Of a stretch of DNA of 64,000 nt, positions 32,863-43,014 are shown one piece after another. Below the pieces are notes generated by a model that searched no databases, was not told where the DNA came from, and saw nothing but the letters and a program-made list of their open reading frames with translations. Every line of letters begins with the position of its first letter. The stretch's first letter is position 1. The stretch is from positions 27,689 through 91,688 of the forward strand of contig NZ_QRGC01000027.1 in NCBI RefSeq assembly GCF_003448965.1, given 5' to 3'. Made by a program: the position numbers and the translations under genes. The DNA is from Oceanicella sp. SM1341 (GTDB taxonomy: Bacteria; Pseudomonadota; Alphaproteobacteria; Rhodobacterales; Rhodobacteraceae).

Positions 32863-34047
32863 ATGGAAGCGGTGTTTCACGACTGGATCAGCCTCTTCGT
32901 CCGCTGGGCCCACATCATCGCCGCCGTCGGCTGGATCGGGTCGAGCTTCTACTTCATGGGGCTCGACTATTCGCTGCGCAAGCGCAAGGGCATGACCGAC
33001 GACAAGGTGGGCGACACCTGGCAGGTGCATGGCGGCGGCTTCTACCACATGGTGAAATACAAGGTGGCGCCCGAGCACATGCCCGAGGAGCTGACCTGGT
33101 TCAAGTGGGAGAGCTACTCCACCTGGATGACCGGCTTCGCGATGATGGCCGTCACCTATTACTGGGGCGCGAAGGGGCTGCTGATCGACCGCTCGGTGGC
33201 CGACATCCCGGTGGCGCTGGCGATCCTCGTCTCGGCGGGCTCGCTGGTGGCGGGCTGGTTCCTCTACGACGCGCTGTGCAAGTCACCGCTGCGCCACCGG
33301 CCGGCGGTGATGTTCGCGGTGCTGTTCGTGGCGCTCGTCGTGGCGGCCTGGGGTTTCGGGCAGGTGTTCTCCGCCCGGGCGGCCTGGCTGCACATCGGGG
33401 CCGTGATCGCCACGATGATGAGCGGCAACGTCTTCCTCGTCATCATCCCCAACCAGCGCATCGTGGTGGACGACCTGAAGGCCGGCCGCACGCCGGAGGC
33501 GAAATACGGCCAGATCGCCAAGCTGCGCTCCACCCACAACAACTACCTCACGCTGCCCGTCGTGCTGATGATGATCTCCAACCATTACCCGATGGCCTTC
33601 GGGCACCCGTATTCCTGGGTGCTGATCGGCTTCATCCTGGTGATCGGCGCGGTGGTGCGGCACTGGTTCAACATGCATGAGCAGGGCCGGCACGGGCCGA
33701 TCATGAAATGGCAGTGGCCGCTGGCCACCTTCCTCGCCATCTGCATGATGTGGTTCTCCTCCTGGCGGCCGGGAGAGGCCTCGGCCGAGGTCGACCCGCA
33801 GGCGGCGATGGCGGTGGTGGGCGCGCATTGCGCGATGTGCCATGCCGCGAACCCCACCCACGAGGGGTTCGAGGAGGCGCCGGGCGGGGTTGCCTTCGAC
33901 ACCCTGCCGGAGATCCGCGCCCATGCCGCGCGCATGCTGGCGCAGGCGGTGCTCTCCACCAACATGCCGCTGGGCAACGAAACCGGCATGACCGCGGAGG
34001 ACCGCGCCGTGCTCGGTGCCTGGCTGCGGGCCGGTGCGCCGGAATAG
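32863..34047 (+). CDS. puuD: Urate hydroxylase PuuD (membrane urate oxidase with cytochrome c domain)
   Basis: 394-residue inner-membrane protein oxidising urate to 5-hydroxyisourate. About eight hydrophobic helices fill residues 10-300 (WAHIIAAVGWIGSSFYFMGL, YSTWMTGFAMMAVTYYWG, LHIGAVIATMMSGNVFLVII), matching the family's N-terminal part. The C-terminal periplasmic segment has a c-type haem motif CAMCH (residues 323-327) with a plausible axial Met in TNMPLGNETGM. Electrons would leave through a respiratory cytochrome instead of making H2O2. The ATG at 32863, after GGGGAGAGC, is preferred over ATG 32839. Confidence 0.93.
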   Translation: MEAVFHDWISLFVRWAHIIAAVGWIGSSFYFMGLDYSLRKRKGMTDDKVGDTWQVHGGGFYHMVKYKVAPEHMPEELTWFKWESYSTWMTGFAMMAVTYYWGAKGLLIDRSVADIPVALAILVSAGSLVAGWFLYDALCKSPLRHRPAVMFAVLFVALVVAAWGFGQVFSARAAWLHIGAVIATMMSGNVFLVIIPNQRIVVDDLKAGRTPEAKYGQIAKLRSTHNNYLTLPVVLMMISNHYPMAFGHPYSWVLIGFILVIGAVVRHWFNMHEQGRHGPIMKWQWPLATFLAICMMWFSSWRPGEASAEVDPQAAMAVVGAHCAMCHAANPTHEGFEEAPGGVAFDTLPEIRAHAARMLAQAVLSTNMPLGNETGMTAEDRAVLGAWLRAGAPE

Positions 34048-34090
34048 CGCTTTACACCAGCAGCTTACGGCGCCTTCCTGATGCGAAGCC

Positions 34091-34792
34091 TCAGAACGGG
34101 CAGGGGTCTGTCGCCTCCATGCGGCGGCCGTCTGCGGGGTGGTGGAAGCCGAGGTACTCGGAGTGGAGCTGCAACCTGTCGGCGGCGGCGCGGGCCGCGC
34201 CCTCGGCGTAGAGCGGGTCGCCCAGGATGGGGTGGCCCATCGAGAGCATGTGCACCCGCAGCTGGTGGCTGCGCCCGGTGAGGGGCGTGAGGGCGAGGCG
34301 GGTGGCCTCCGGCTCGCGCCCGATCACCTCCCAGTCGGTCTGCGAGGGGCGGCCGTGCGCGTGGTCGACCTTCTGGCGCGGGCGGTTCGGCGGGTCGAAG
34401 GCGAGCGGCAGGTCGATGCGGCCGCGCTCGCCCTCCACCGCGCCCCGGACCCGGGCGATGTAGCGCTTTGCCGTGCGCCGCGCCTCGAACTGCATGGAGA
34501 GGTGGCGATGCGCCTCGGCCGTGAGGCCCAGCACCATGATGCCGGAGGTGTCGAGGTCGAGCCGGTGGACGATGCGCGCCCCGGGGTAGAGGCTGCGCGC
34601 CCGGGTGGCGATGCAGTCCTGCAGGTGCTCGCCCCGGCCGGGCACCGAGAGGATGCCGGAGGGTTTCGAGACGAGGATCAGGTGGTCATCGGCGTGCAGC
34701 ACGCTGAGGAAGGGCTCGCGCGGGGGCGCGTAGTCCAGCTCGGGCGGCTGGCGCTCGGCGGGGGGCAACGGCTGTCGGGTGTCTCTGGCCAT
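34091..34792 (-). CDS. RluA-family pseudouridine synthase (no S4 domain)
   Basis: 233-residue pseudouridine synthase. The catalytic Asp is in ARIVHRLDLDTSGIMVLG. Other family blocks are LILVSKPSGILSVPGRG, ARRTAKRYIARVRG and LTPLTGRSHQLRVHMLSMGH, then PILGDPLYA. The absence of an N-terminal S4 domain and the short length match RluA (23S rRNA and tRNA U32-type sites) better than RluC/RluD. The ATG at 34792 gives the compact form; an upstream in-frame ATG would add 49 residues without family resemblance. Unrelated to the purine genes around it. Convergent with puuD (43-base gap). Confidence 0.9.
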   Translation of the reverse strand: MARDTRQPLPPAERQPPELDYAPPREPFLSVLHADDHLILVSKPSGILSVPGRGEHLQDCIATRARSLYPGARIVHRLDLDTSGIMVLGLTAEAHRHLSMQFEARRTAKRYIARVRGAVEGERGRIDLPLAFDPPNRPRQKVDHAHGRPSQTDWEVIGREPEATRLALTPLTGRSHQLRVHMLSMGHPILGDPLYAEGAARAAADRLQLHSEYLGFHHPADGRRMEATDPCPF

Positions 34793-34914
34793 GCGCGGGC
34801 TCCGGGGCTGTGCGGGCCCTTTCCTTAGCGTCAGCGGCGGGCGCGGGCAACCGCATGCGCTTGCACCTGCCGCGCCGCCCTCGCAGGATGCGCGGACGGA
34901 CGAAGGAGACAGCC

Positions 34915-35421
34915 ATGACCACAGCCGCCATTCCCGCACCCGTGATCCGGCTCGCCCGGCCCGAGGACAGGCCGGAGCTGGAGCGTTTCATGGCCGCCCT
35001 GCAGGCGCATGAGCAGGCGCGCTCGCCGGGCGCGGGGCTGGTGGCGCCGGCGCGCATGGCCGCGCCGCACCTGCGCTGGCTCGAGACCTGGGTGGAGGAG
35101 AGCGGCGGCGTGATCCTGGTGGCGGAGGGTGCCGAGGGCGCGCTGCTGGGCTTCGCGGTCTGCGGCATCGGCGAGGACGGCGGCCACCACCTGCCCGAGC
35201 GCCTGCGCCGCTTCGGCGAGGTCTCGGACCTCTACGTGGCCGACGCGGCGCGCGGCCGCGGCGTGGGCCGGGCGCTGCTCGACGCGGCGGCGGAGGCGTT
35301 CCGCGCCCGTGGCCTCGCCCGCATGACCATCACCGCGATGGCCTCGAACCCCGAGGCGGTGAAGACCTACCGCGGCCTGTTCGGCTCCGAGACCTACCTC
35401 ACCTTCGAAGCGCGGCTGTGA
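34915..35421 (+). CDS. GNAT-family N-acetyltransferase
   Basis: 168-residue acetyltransferase-fold protein. The acetyl-CoA pyrophosphate loop is ARGRGVGRALLDAA (motif A), preceded by strand VSDLYVADA, with C-terminal MTITAMASNPEAVKTYRGLF. The ATG at 34915 follows GAAGGAGACAGCC. The substrate cannot be assigned. It is divergent from the pseudouridine synthase gene, and the two share a 122-base gap. Confidence 0.88.
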   Translation: MTTAAIPAPVIRLARPEDRPELERFMAALQAHEQARSPGAGLVAPARMAAPHLRWLETWVEESGGVILVAEGAEGALLGFAVCGIGEDGGHHLPERLRRFGEVSDLYVADAARGRGVGRALLDAAAEAFRARGLARMTITAMASNPEAVKTYRGLFGSETYLTFEARL

Positions 35422-35556
35422 GCGGCGCGCCGGGCTGCGCACCGGGAGGCCTGGCGATCACGGGGGGGGCCGGGGGGCGCGCTCAGCCCGGGGCGCTCGG
35501 GGAGGCCGGGCAGGCGGGCCCCGCGCCGGGCGGCGGCCCGTGGCCCCGTGCCTCCG

Positions 35557-36759
35557 TCAGCGCTCGCGGGTGACATCGGTGCCGTAGAGCCAGTCGAAGG
35601 CGGGGGCGAACAGCGACGGGGCGAGGCGCGTGGCCAGCGCCATGGGCCCGAAGCGCACCAGGCGCGTGCGCGCGCCCTCGGCGTGGAACAGGGCGGCGTT
35701 GCCGGCAGCGCGGGCCTGCACCTTCGTGGCGCGGGCATGGCGGCGGGCGGCGTAGTCGGCGAAGCCGGCGGAAATCTCGCCGGTGCGCTCGAGGCTCGCG
35801 GCCAGCACCCAGGCATCCTCGATGGCCATGGCGGCGCCCTGGGCGAGAAAGGGCAGCATCGGGTGGCAGGCGTCGCCCAGCAGCACCGTGCGGCCCCGGC
35901 CCCAGCTCGGCATCGGCGGGCGGTCGCACAGCGCCCAGAGCCAGCATTCCTCCACCGCGTCGAGCAGCCGGCGCAGGCCGGGGTGCCAGCCGGCGAAGGC
36001 GGCGCGCATCGCCTCGGGGTCGCCCTTCGCGGTCCAGCTCTCGGCGGCCCAGGGGCCCTCGCGCACCGCGACGATGTTCACGAGGCTCCCGCCGCGCAGG
36101 TAGTAGGTGACGACATGCGCACCGGGCCCGGCCCAGATCGTGGCGTCCGGGCTCACCAGCCCCGGCGGCAGGGCCTCGGCCGGCACGGTGGCGCGCCAGC
36201 AGACATTGCCGGTGAAGCGCACGTCGGCGGGGCCGAACAGCGCCTTGCGCACGGTGGAATGCAGCCCGTCGGCGCCCACCAGCCCGGCGGTCACGCGCGT
36301 CTCGCCGGTGGCGAGGCCGAGCTGCAGCGCCTGCGCCCCCTCGCTCACCACGTCGAGGCGGGTGCCGGTTTCCACCTCCACGCCGGCGGCGCGGCAGGCT
36401 TCGAGCAGCAGGCCCTGCAGGTCGGCGCGGTGGATCTGCACGAAGGGCGCGCCGTGGCGGGCGCGGATGCGGGCCCCGAGCGGCATGCGGAACAGGGTCC
36501 AGCCGCGGCGGCCGTCGCGGATCACGGCATGCTCGGGGGTGAAGCCCGCCGCCTCCACCGCCTCCGCCAGCCCGAGCCGGGCGAGCACATGCATCGCATT
36601 GGGCCCGAGCTGCAGGCCGGCGCCCACTTCCGAGATCTCGGCGGCGCGCTCGATCACCCGCACGGGGATGTCGCGGCGGGCGAGGGCGAGGGCGGCGGAG
36701 AGGCCGCCGATGCCTGCCCCCGCCACGGTGATCGCCCGGGGGGCGGGAGGGGAGGTCAT
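35557..36759 (-). CDS. FAD-dependent monooxygenase (salicylate/urate hydroxylase-like)
   Basis: 400-residue group A flavin monooxygenase. The dinucleotide fold is ITVAGAGIGGLSAALALA, the DG motif is LVGADGLHSTVR, and the FAD ribityl motif is VLLGDACHPMLPFLAQGAAM. The class includes salicylate hydroxylase, 3-hydroxybenzoate 6-hydroxylase and the FAD-dependent urate hydroxylase HpxO. It is the last gene of an overlapping chain (ATGA at 36756-36759) with 8-oxoguanine deaminase, guanine deaminase and an aldo/keto reductase, so a purine-related substrate such as urate is plausible. The substrate is not proved by sequence, and puuD nearby could already oxidise urate. Confidence 0.85.
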   Translation of the reverse strand: MTSPPAPRAITVAGAGIGGLSAALALARRDIPVRVIERAAEISEVGAGLQLGPNAMHVLARLGLAEAVEAAGFTPEHAVIRDGRRGWTLFRMPLGARIRARHGAPFVQIHRADLQGLLLEACRAAGVEVETGTRLDVVSEGAQALQLGLATGETRVTAGLVGADGLHSTVRKALFGPADVRFTGNVCWRATVPAEALPPGLVSPDATIWAGPGAHVVTYYLRGGSLVNIVAVREGPWAAESWTAKGDPEAMRAAFAGWHPGLRRLLDAVEECWLWALCDRPPMPSWGRGRTVLLGDACHPMLPFLAQGAAMAIEDAWVLAASLERTGEISAGFADYAARRHARATKVQARAAGNAALFHAEGARTRLVRFGPMALATRLAPSLFAPAFDWLYGTDVTRER

Positions 36760-38099
36760 GCCATCAGCCCCCGCATCAGCCGGTTCTGCCGCTCCACCGC
36801 CGCGCCGAGCTCGAGGCCGGCAAGCTGCCCCTCGCGCACCACCGCGCGGCCTTCGACGAGCAGGTCGCGCACCGTGAAGGGGCCGCAGAGCACCAGCGCC
36901 GCCACCGGGTCCCAGGCGCCGGCGGCGCCGAGGCCGGAGACGTCCCAGACCGCGAGATCGGCGCGCAGCCCGGGCGCGATGGCGCCGAGATCCGGGCGGC
37001 CGAGTACGCGCGCGCCGCCGAGCGTCGCCATCTCCAGCGCCTCCCGCGCGCTGAGCGCATCCGCCCCGCGTGCGACGCGCTGCAGCAGCAGCGCCTGCCG
37101 CGCCTCGGAGAGCAGGTGGCCGCTGTCGTTCGAGGCCGAGCCGTCGACCCCGAGGCCCAGGGGCACGCCAGCATCGCGCAGCGCGCGCACCGGGGCGATG
37201 CCCGAGCCGAGCCGGCAGTTCGAGCAGGGGCAATGCGCAACCCCGGTGCGGCTGCGGGCGAAGAGGTCGATCTCGGCCGCGTCGAGCATCACGCAATGGG
37301 CGTGCCAGACATCCGGGCCGGTCCAGCCAAGGGCCTCGGCGTAATCGCCCGGCCGGCAGCCGAAGGTTTCCAGTGAATAGGCCACGTCCTCGGCGTTCTC
37401 CGCCAGATGGGTGTGCAGCATCACCCCCTTGTCGCGCGCGAGCAGCGCCGCGTCGCGCATCAGCTCGCGGCTCACCGAGAAGGGCGAGCAGGGGGCGATG
37501 CCGATGCGCAGCATGGCGCCCGGCGCGGGGTCGTGGAAGGCGTCGACCACGCGGATGCAGTCGGCGAGGATCGCGGTCTCGCGCTCGACCAGCGCATCGG
37601 GGGGCAGGCCGCCCGCGCTCTCGCCGATGCTCATCGCGCCGCGGGTGGGGTGGAAGCGGATGCCCACGGCGCGCGCGGCGGCGATGGTGTCCTCCAGGCG
37701 CACGCCGTCGGGGTAGAGGTAGAGGTGATCGGCCGAGAGGGTGCAGCCGGAGAGGGCGAGCTCGGCGAGGCCGATCGTCGCCGCGCTCTCCATGTGCTCG
37801 GGGCGCATGCGGGCCCAGACGGGGTAGAGCTTCTGCAGCCAGCCGAACAGCAGATCGTCCTGCGCCACGGCGCGGGTCATGGTCTGGAACAGGTGGTGAT
37901 GGGTGTTCACGAGGCCGGGGGTGACCACGCAGCCTTTCGCGTTCAGCCGCTCCGCGCCCTCTGCCGCGGGCGTGGCGCCGAGGCCGGGGCCCACCGCCTC
38001 GATCACCCCGTCGCTGAGCAGGATGTCGCAATCGGCGATCTCGCGGCGCTCCGCGTCCATGGTGACCACGAGGCCGCCCTCGACGAGAAGCCTGCTCAT
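36756..38099 (-). CDS. 8-oxoguanine deaminase / ATZ-TRZ-type amidohydrolase
   Basis: 447-residue zinc amidohydrolase. The metal-binding His cluster is LVNTHHHLFQTMTRA near residue 65, with HTHLAENAEDV, HCVMLDA and GLGVDGSASNDSG supplying the other ligands. The pattern VNTHHHLFQTMTR is that of bacterial 8-oxoguanine deaminases, which convert 8-oxoguanine to urate; related enzymes act on hydroxyatrazine or thiomethyladenosine. The operon with guanine deaminase and urate-degrading genes supports 8-oxoguanine. Start ATG at 38099, overlapping the guaD stop by four bases. Confidence 0.85.
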   Translation of the reverse strand: MSRLLVEGGLVVTMDAERREIADCDILLSDGVIEAVGPGLGATPAAEGAERLNAKGCVVTPGLVNTHHHLFQTMTRAVAQDDLLFGWLQKLYPVWARMRPEHMESAATIGLAELALSGCTLSADHLYLYPDGVRLEDTIAAARAVGIRFHPTRGAMSIGESAGGLPPDALVERETAILADCIRVVDAFHDPAPGAMLRIGIAPCSPFSVSRELMRDAALLARDKGVMLHTHLAENAEDVAYSLETFGCRPGDYAEALGWTGPDVWHAHCVMLDAAEIDLFARSRTGVAHCPCSNCRLGSGIAPVRALRDAGVPLGLGVDGSASNDSGHLLSEARQALLLQRVARGADALSAREALEMATLGGARVLGRPDLGAIAPGLRADLAVWDVSGLGAAGAWDPVAALVLCGPFTVRDLLVEGRAVVREGQLAGLELGAAVERQNRLMRGLMA

Positions 38100-39390
38100 G
38101 CCGCGGCCCTCGGCTGGTTGCCGGCGGTCCGGACGGCGCGGATCGCGCGGTCATCGCCCAGCATGATGGTGGGGAAGATCTGCTCCCAAAGGCTCTCCGC
38201 CCGGCCGGCGCGCTGTGCGATCACCGGGGTGGAGGCGAGGTCGAGGGCGATGATGTCGGCCTCGCGGCCGGGCGCGAGATTGCCGATGGCGTCGCCCATG
38301 CGCAGCGTGTCGGCAGCGCCTTGGGTGGCGAGCCAGAGGAGCTGTGCGGGGTGCAGCGCCGTGCCGGAGAGCTGGCCGATCTCGTAGGCCGCCGCCATGG
38401 TGCGCAGCATGGAGAAGCTGGAGCCGCCGCCCACGTCGGTCGCGAGCCCCACCGGCACGCCGAGGCGCTGTGCGGCGGCCATGTCGAACAGGCCGGAGCC
38501 GATGAAGGTGTTCGAGGTCGGGCAATGCGCGATGCCGGTGCCGGTCTCGGTGATGGCGGCGCGCTCGCGCGCGGTGAGGTGGATGGCATGGCCCATCACC
38601 GCGCCGGGGCCGGCGAGGCCGAAGCGCTGGTAGACGCCGAAATAGTCCGGCGCGTCGGGGAACAGCCCCGCCACCCAGGCGATTTCCTCGTGCTGTTCGC
38701 TCAGGTGCGTCTGCATCAGGCAGGACGGGTTGGCGGCCCAGAGCGCGCCCGCCGCCTCGAGCTGCTCGGGGCTCGAGGTGGGGGCGAAGCGCGGCGAGAC
38801 CACGTAGGTCAGCCGGCCGCGGCCGTGCCAGCGGGCGATGAGCGCGGCGCTTTCGTCGTAGCCGCGGGCGGGGGTGTCGCACAGGCCCTCGGGGGCGTTG
38901 CGGTCCATCATCACCTTGCCGGCGGCGAGGCGCAGGCCGCGTGCCTCCGCGGCGCCCATCAGCGCGTCGACGCTTTCCGGGGCCGAGGTGCAGTAGCAGC
39001 AGGCGGTGGTGATGCCGTTGGCCGCGTTGAGGTCGAGGTAGAGCCCGGCGATCTCGGCCGCGTAGGCGGGGTCGGAAAAGCGCATCTCCTCGGGGAAGGT
39101 GTAGCCGTTGAGCCAGTCGATGAGCCGCTTGCCCCAGGAGGCGATGATGCCGGTCTGCGGGTAATGCGCGTGGGCGTCGACGAAGCCTGCCATCAGCAGG
39201 GCTTCGCCCATGTCCTCGCGCGGCACCTGCGGGTGGGCGGCGAGGAGGGCCTCCGCCGGGCCGACCTTCGCGATGCGCCCGTCCTCCACCAGCACCGCGC
39301 CGTGGCGGTGGTGCTGCACCGCCTCCTCCGGCGGCACGGCGAAGGGGGAGGCGGTGAAGGAGAGGGTCTGCCCGGTGAGCAGGCGGCGGT

Positions 39391-39394
<4 letters not shown>
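38096..39394 (-). CDS. guaD: Guanine deaminase
   Basis: 432-residue amidohydrolase converting guanine to xanthine. Motifs are MAGFVDAHAHYPQTGII, WLNGYTFPEE, CCYCTSAPESVDAL, MQTHLSEQHEEIAWV (metal His and catalytic Glu), HAIHLTARE, AHCPTSNTFIGSGLFDM and GLATDVGGGSSFSML. These match GuaD closely. It overlaps both neighbours by four bases. The product xanthine feeds the xanthine dehydrogenase at 47193-50965. Confidence 0.95.
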
Positions 39395-40347
<953 letters not shown>

Positions 40348-40647
40348 GGTGCGTTTCCTTTCCCGAAGTCGGCGCCATCAAAGGCGATTGCCGGGGCAGG
40401 TGCAAGCGGAGCCTTGGGGGGTGGCGCCCGGTCGGGGCCAGGGCCGCTGCCGCCCCGCATGCGGAGCCCTCCGCGAGACGCCCGGGCGCCGCTCTCCGCC
40501 GGCGCGACCGGCGAGGCCGCTCTCCCGCCGGGCGACCGGCTGCGGCGGGAGAGCCACCGTCAGGGCCGCCCGCCGGCAGAAGGCGGAGCCGCGCCTCCGA
40601 AGCCGACGCCCGGCAAGCGGCGCGCGCCCTCACACGCAGCGTCCGGC

Positions 40648-40668
40648 GTCCCGGGCCTGCCCCGGGAC
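40648..40668. repeat. REP-like palindrome
   Basis: gtcccggg (40648-40655) and cccgggac (40661-40668) with loop cctgc. Palindromes of this form are commonly dispersed between genes in GC-rich Rhodobacterales genomes; only this copy is seen here. Confidence 0.4.
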
Positions 40669-40707
40669 CTCGCCGTGCCCGCGCCGCCCTCGCCACCCCG
40701 AAACGCA

Positions 40708-40732
40708 AACGGGGCCCGCGCGGGGCCCCGTT
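40708..40732 (-). terminator. Terminator of the xdh/BMP transporter operon
   Basis: Perfect 10-bp stem aacggggccc / gggccccgtt (loop of five). On the minus strand it is followed by tgcgttt, consistent with termination after the binding-protein gene at 40756. Confidence 0.8.
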
Positions 40733-40755
40733 CGGTGTCGCTCAGGCGCCGCGCC

Positions 40756-41835
40756 TCACTTCGGCAGGTCGCCCTCGATGCCTTCCACGTAGAAGTTCAT
40801 GCCCAGCAGGGTGCCGTCATCGGCCACCTCGCCCTCGGCCAGCCAGGGCGAGCCGTCCTGCTTGTTGATCGGACCGGTGAACGGGTGCAGCGTGCCGGCG
40901 GCGATGGCGTCACGCGCCTCCATGGCCATCTGCTTCACGTCCTCGGGCACCTTGTCGGAGAACTCGGCGAGCTGGACCATGCCGGTGTCGAAGCCGCCCC
41001 AGGTGTCGGTCTCCTCCCAGGTGCCGTCGAGCACGGCCTGCACGCGGGAGATGTAGTAGGGGTCCCAGTGGTCCATGATCGAGGTGAGCTGGGCGTCGGG
41101 GCCGAACTGCTTCATGTCCGAGGCCTGGCCGAAGGCGAGGATGCCGTTCTCCTGCGCGATGGTCATCGCCGCCGGGCTGTCGGTGTGCTGCATGATGATG
41201 TCGGCGCCCTGCTCGATCAGCGCCTTGGCGGCGTCGGCCTCCTTGGCGGGGTCGAACCAGGTCGAGACCCAGACGATCTTGAACTGCACGTCCGGGTTCA
41301 CCGATTTCGCCGCGAGATAGGCCGCGTTGATGCCGCGCACCACTTCGGGGATCGGGAAGGAGGCGATGTAGCCGATGGTGTTGGTCTTGGTCATCTTGCC
41401 GGCGACGAGGCCGATCACGTGCCGGCCCTCGTAGAAGCGCGAGGAATAGGTGGAGACGTTGTCGGCGCGCTTGTAGCCGGTGGCGTGCTCGAACTTCACG
41501 TCCGGGAACATCTTCGCCACCTTGATGGTCTGGTCCATGTAGCCGAAGGAGGTGGTGAAGATCAGGTCGGTGCCCGAGCGGGCCATCTGCTGGATCACGC
41601 GCTCGGCGTCCGGGCCCTCGGGCACGCTCTCGACGAAGGTGGTCTCCACCTTGTCGCCGAACTCGGCCTCCACGGCCTTGCGGCCCACGTCGTGCTGGTA
41701 GGACCAGCCGAAATCGCCCACCGGGCCGACATAGACGAAGCCGACCTTCACGTGATCCTTGGCCTGGGCAAGCGCGCCCGAGGCCCCGAGGGCCAGTGCG
41801 GCCGCGGCGGCGAGCACGGTTGATGCGAGTTTCAT
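40756..41835 (-). CDS. BMP-family ABC substrate-binding protein (purine importer)
   Basis: 359-residue periplasmic binding protein of the BMP family. The signal peptide MKLASTVLAAAAALALGASG-ALAQ is cleaved before AKDH. Family blocks are VKVGFVYVGPVGDFGWSYQH, DLIFTTSFGYMDQTIKVA, IGYIASFPIPEVVRGINA and ADIIMQHTDSPAAM. It is clearly different from the two BMP proteins at 17912 and 19045 (no DLGGKFDKSFNE motif) and belongs to the Med/xanthine-type branch. As part of an operon with xdhABC, it likely binds a purine base such as xanthine, hypoxanthine or urate. Confidence 0.92.
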   Translation of the reverse strand: MKLASTVLAAAAALALGASGALAQAKDHVKVGFVYVGPVGDFGWSYQHDVGRKAVEAEFGDKVETTFVESVPEGPDAERVIQQMARSGTDLIFTTSFGYMDQTIKVAKMFPDVKFEHATGYKRADNVSTYSSRFYEGRHVIGLVAGKMTKTNTIGYIASFPIPEVVRGINAAYLAAKSVNPDVQFKIVWVSTWFDPAKEADAAKALIEQGADIIMQHTDSPAAMTIAQENGILAFGQASDMKQFGPDAQLTSIMDHWDPYYISRVQAVLDGTWEETDTWGGFDTGMVQLAEFSDKVPEDVKQMAMEARDAIAAGTLHPFTGPINKQDGSPWLAEGEVADDGTLLGMNFYVEGIEGDLPK

Positions 41836-41906
41836 GGCTCAGTTCTCCCTGTTGAACTCTGCGTGCCCGGGGGCTGCCCCGGGCGGGTATGAGGATGCCC
41901 CGGGCC

Positions 41907-42992
41907 TCAGCCCGCGGCGTGGAACACGCGCCCCAGGCTGGCCGGGGCGTTGAGGGCGGCGCGCGCGCGGTCGCGCGACATCACCACCAGCACGAGTATG
42001 GTCACGAGATAGGGCGCCATGGAGAGCCAGGCAGAGCCGATCTGGAAGCGCGGCGCGGCGAGGCCGAAGGCCAGTGCCGCCGCCCCCAGTCCGAGGGCCG
42101 CGAGAGCGAGGCCCGCCGGCCGCCCGGCGCGCAGGGCGAGGCCGAGCCACACGAGCCCCACCACGATCAGCCCCGCGCCCGCCGGCAGCGCCGGGTTGAG
42201 CGACAGCGCCTGGGTGTTGAGCTGCAGGATGGTGACCCCGCCGAAGAGATAGGCGCCGAGCAGCACCCGCCAGGGCTTCCAGGAGGCGAACACCACGATG
42301 GCGAGCGCGATCCAGCCCGCCCCCGCGGTCATCCCTTCCGTCCATTGCGGCACGCGCACGAGGCTCAGGTACGCGCCGCCCAGCCCCGCGCAGGCCCCGC
42401 CGAAGGCGATGGCGGCGAGGCGGATGGGCACCACCTTCATGCCCAGCGAATGCGCGGCGTCATGGTTTTCGCCCACCGCGCGCAGCACCATGCCGCCGCG
42501 GGTGCGGGCGAGAAACCACCACACCGCCGCCACGAGCAGGATGGAGAGGTAGACCATCGCATCGAAGGAGAACAGCAGCCGGCCGAGCACCGGGATGTCG
42601 CCCAGGAGAGGCAAGTCGAGCCGCGGGAAGGGCGGCGGCTTCACTCCCGCGTAGGGCTGGCCGATCAGCGCCGCGAGGCCGAGGCCGAACATGGTGAGGG
42701 CGAGGCCCGTCGCCACCTGGTTCGACAGCAGGTACTGCGTCATCACTCCGAAGATGAGCGCGAGCACCGCGCCGCCCGTGGCGGAGGCGAGAAAGCCCAG
42801 CCAGGGGCTGCCGCTCTCCACCGCCGCGGCGAAGCCGGTGATGGCGCCGAACACCATCATGCCCTCCACCCCGAGGTTGAGCACGCCGGATTTCTCGGTC
42901 ACGAGCTCGCCCGTGGCGGCCAGCACGAGCGGCGTGGCGGCGATGATCAGGCTCACGATCAGGGCGATGGGGTCGAGGGTGCTCAGGTCCAT
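41907..42992 (-). CDS. ABC transporter permease (purine importer, 2)
   Basis: 361-residue BPD_transp_2 permease with about ten hydrophobic helices. Motifs are LVTEKSGVLNLGVEGMMVFG, LLSNQVATGLALTMFGLGL, RAVGENHDAAHSLGMKV and WIALAIVVFASWKPWRVLL. Start ATG at 42992, 22 bases after the first permease stop. The C-terminal 60 residues include an extra hydrophobic helix. It pairs with the permease at 43015. Confidence 0.92.
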   Translation of the reverse strand: MDLSTLDPIALIVSLIIAATPLVLAATGELVTEKSGVLNLGVEGMMVFGAITGFAAAVESGSPWLGFLASATGGAVLALIFGVMTQYLLSNQVATGLALTMFGLGLAALIGQPYAGVKPPPFPRLDLPLLGDIPVLGRLLFSFDAMVYLSILLVAAVWWFLARTRGGMVLRAVGENHDAAHSLGMKVVPIRLAAIAFGGACAGLGGAYLSLVRVPQWTEGMTAGAGWIALAIVVFASWKPWRVLLGAYLFGGVTILQLNTQALSLNPALPAGAGLIVVGLVWLGLALRAGRPAGLALAALGLGAAALAFGLAAPRFQIGSAWLSMAPYLVTILVLVVMSRDRARAALNAPASLGRVFHAAG

Positions 42993-43014
42993 TGCGGGGC
43001 CTTTCGGGGGGTGG

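Larger units (their letters stand above)
40348..40755. other. 408-bp intergenic region with palindrome and terminator
   Basis: Between the AKR gene and the minus-strand BMP gene. No supportable gene. It contains a weak AKR promoter near 40377-40405, a perfect 8-bp palindrome at 40648-40668, and the terminator of the BMP transporter operon at 40708-40732. Confidence 0.6.

Noticed and set aside
34091..35421. Pseudouridine synthase and GNAT genes as part of purine catabolism
   Set aside because: They have separate orientation and no coupling to the purine genes; housekeeping bystanders are more likely.
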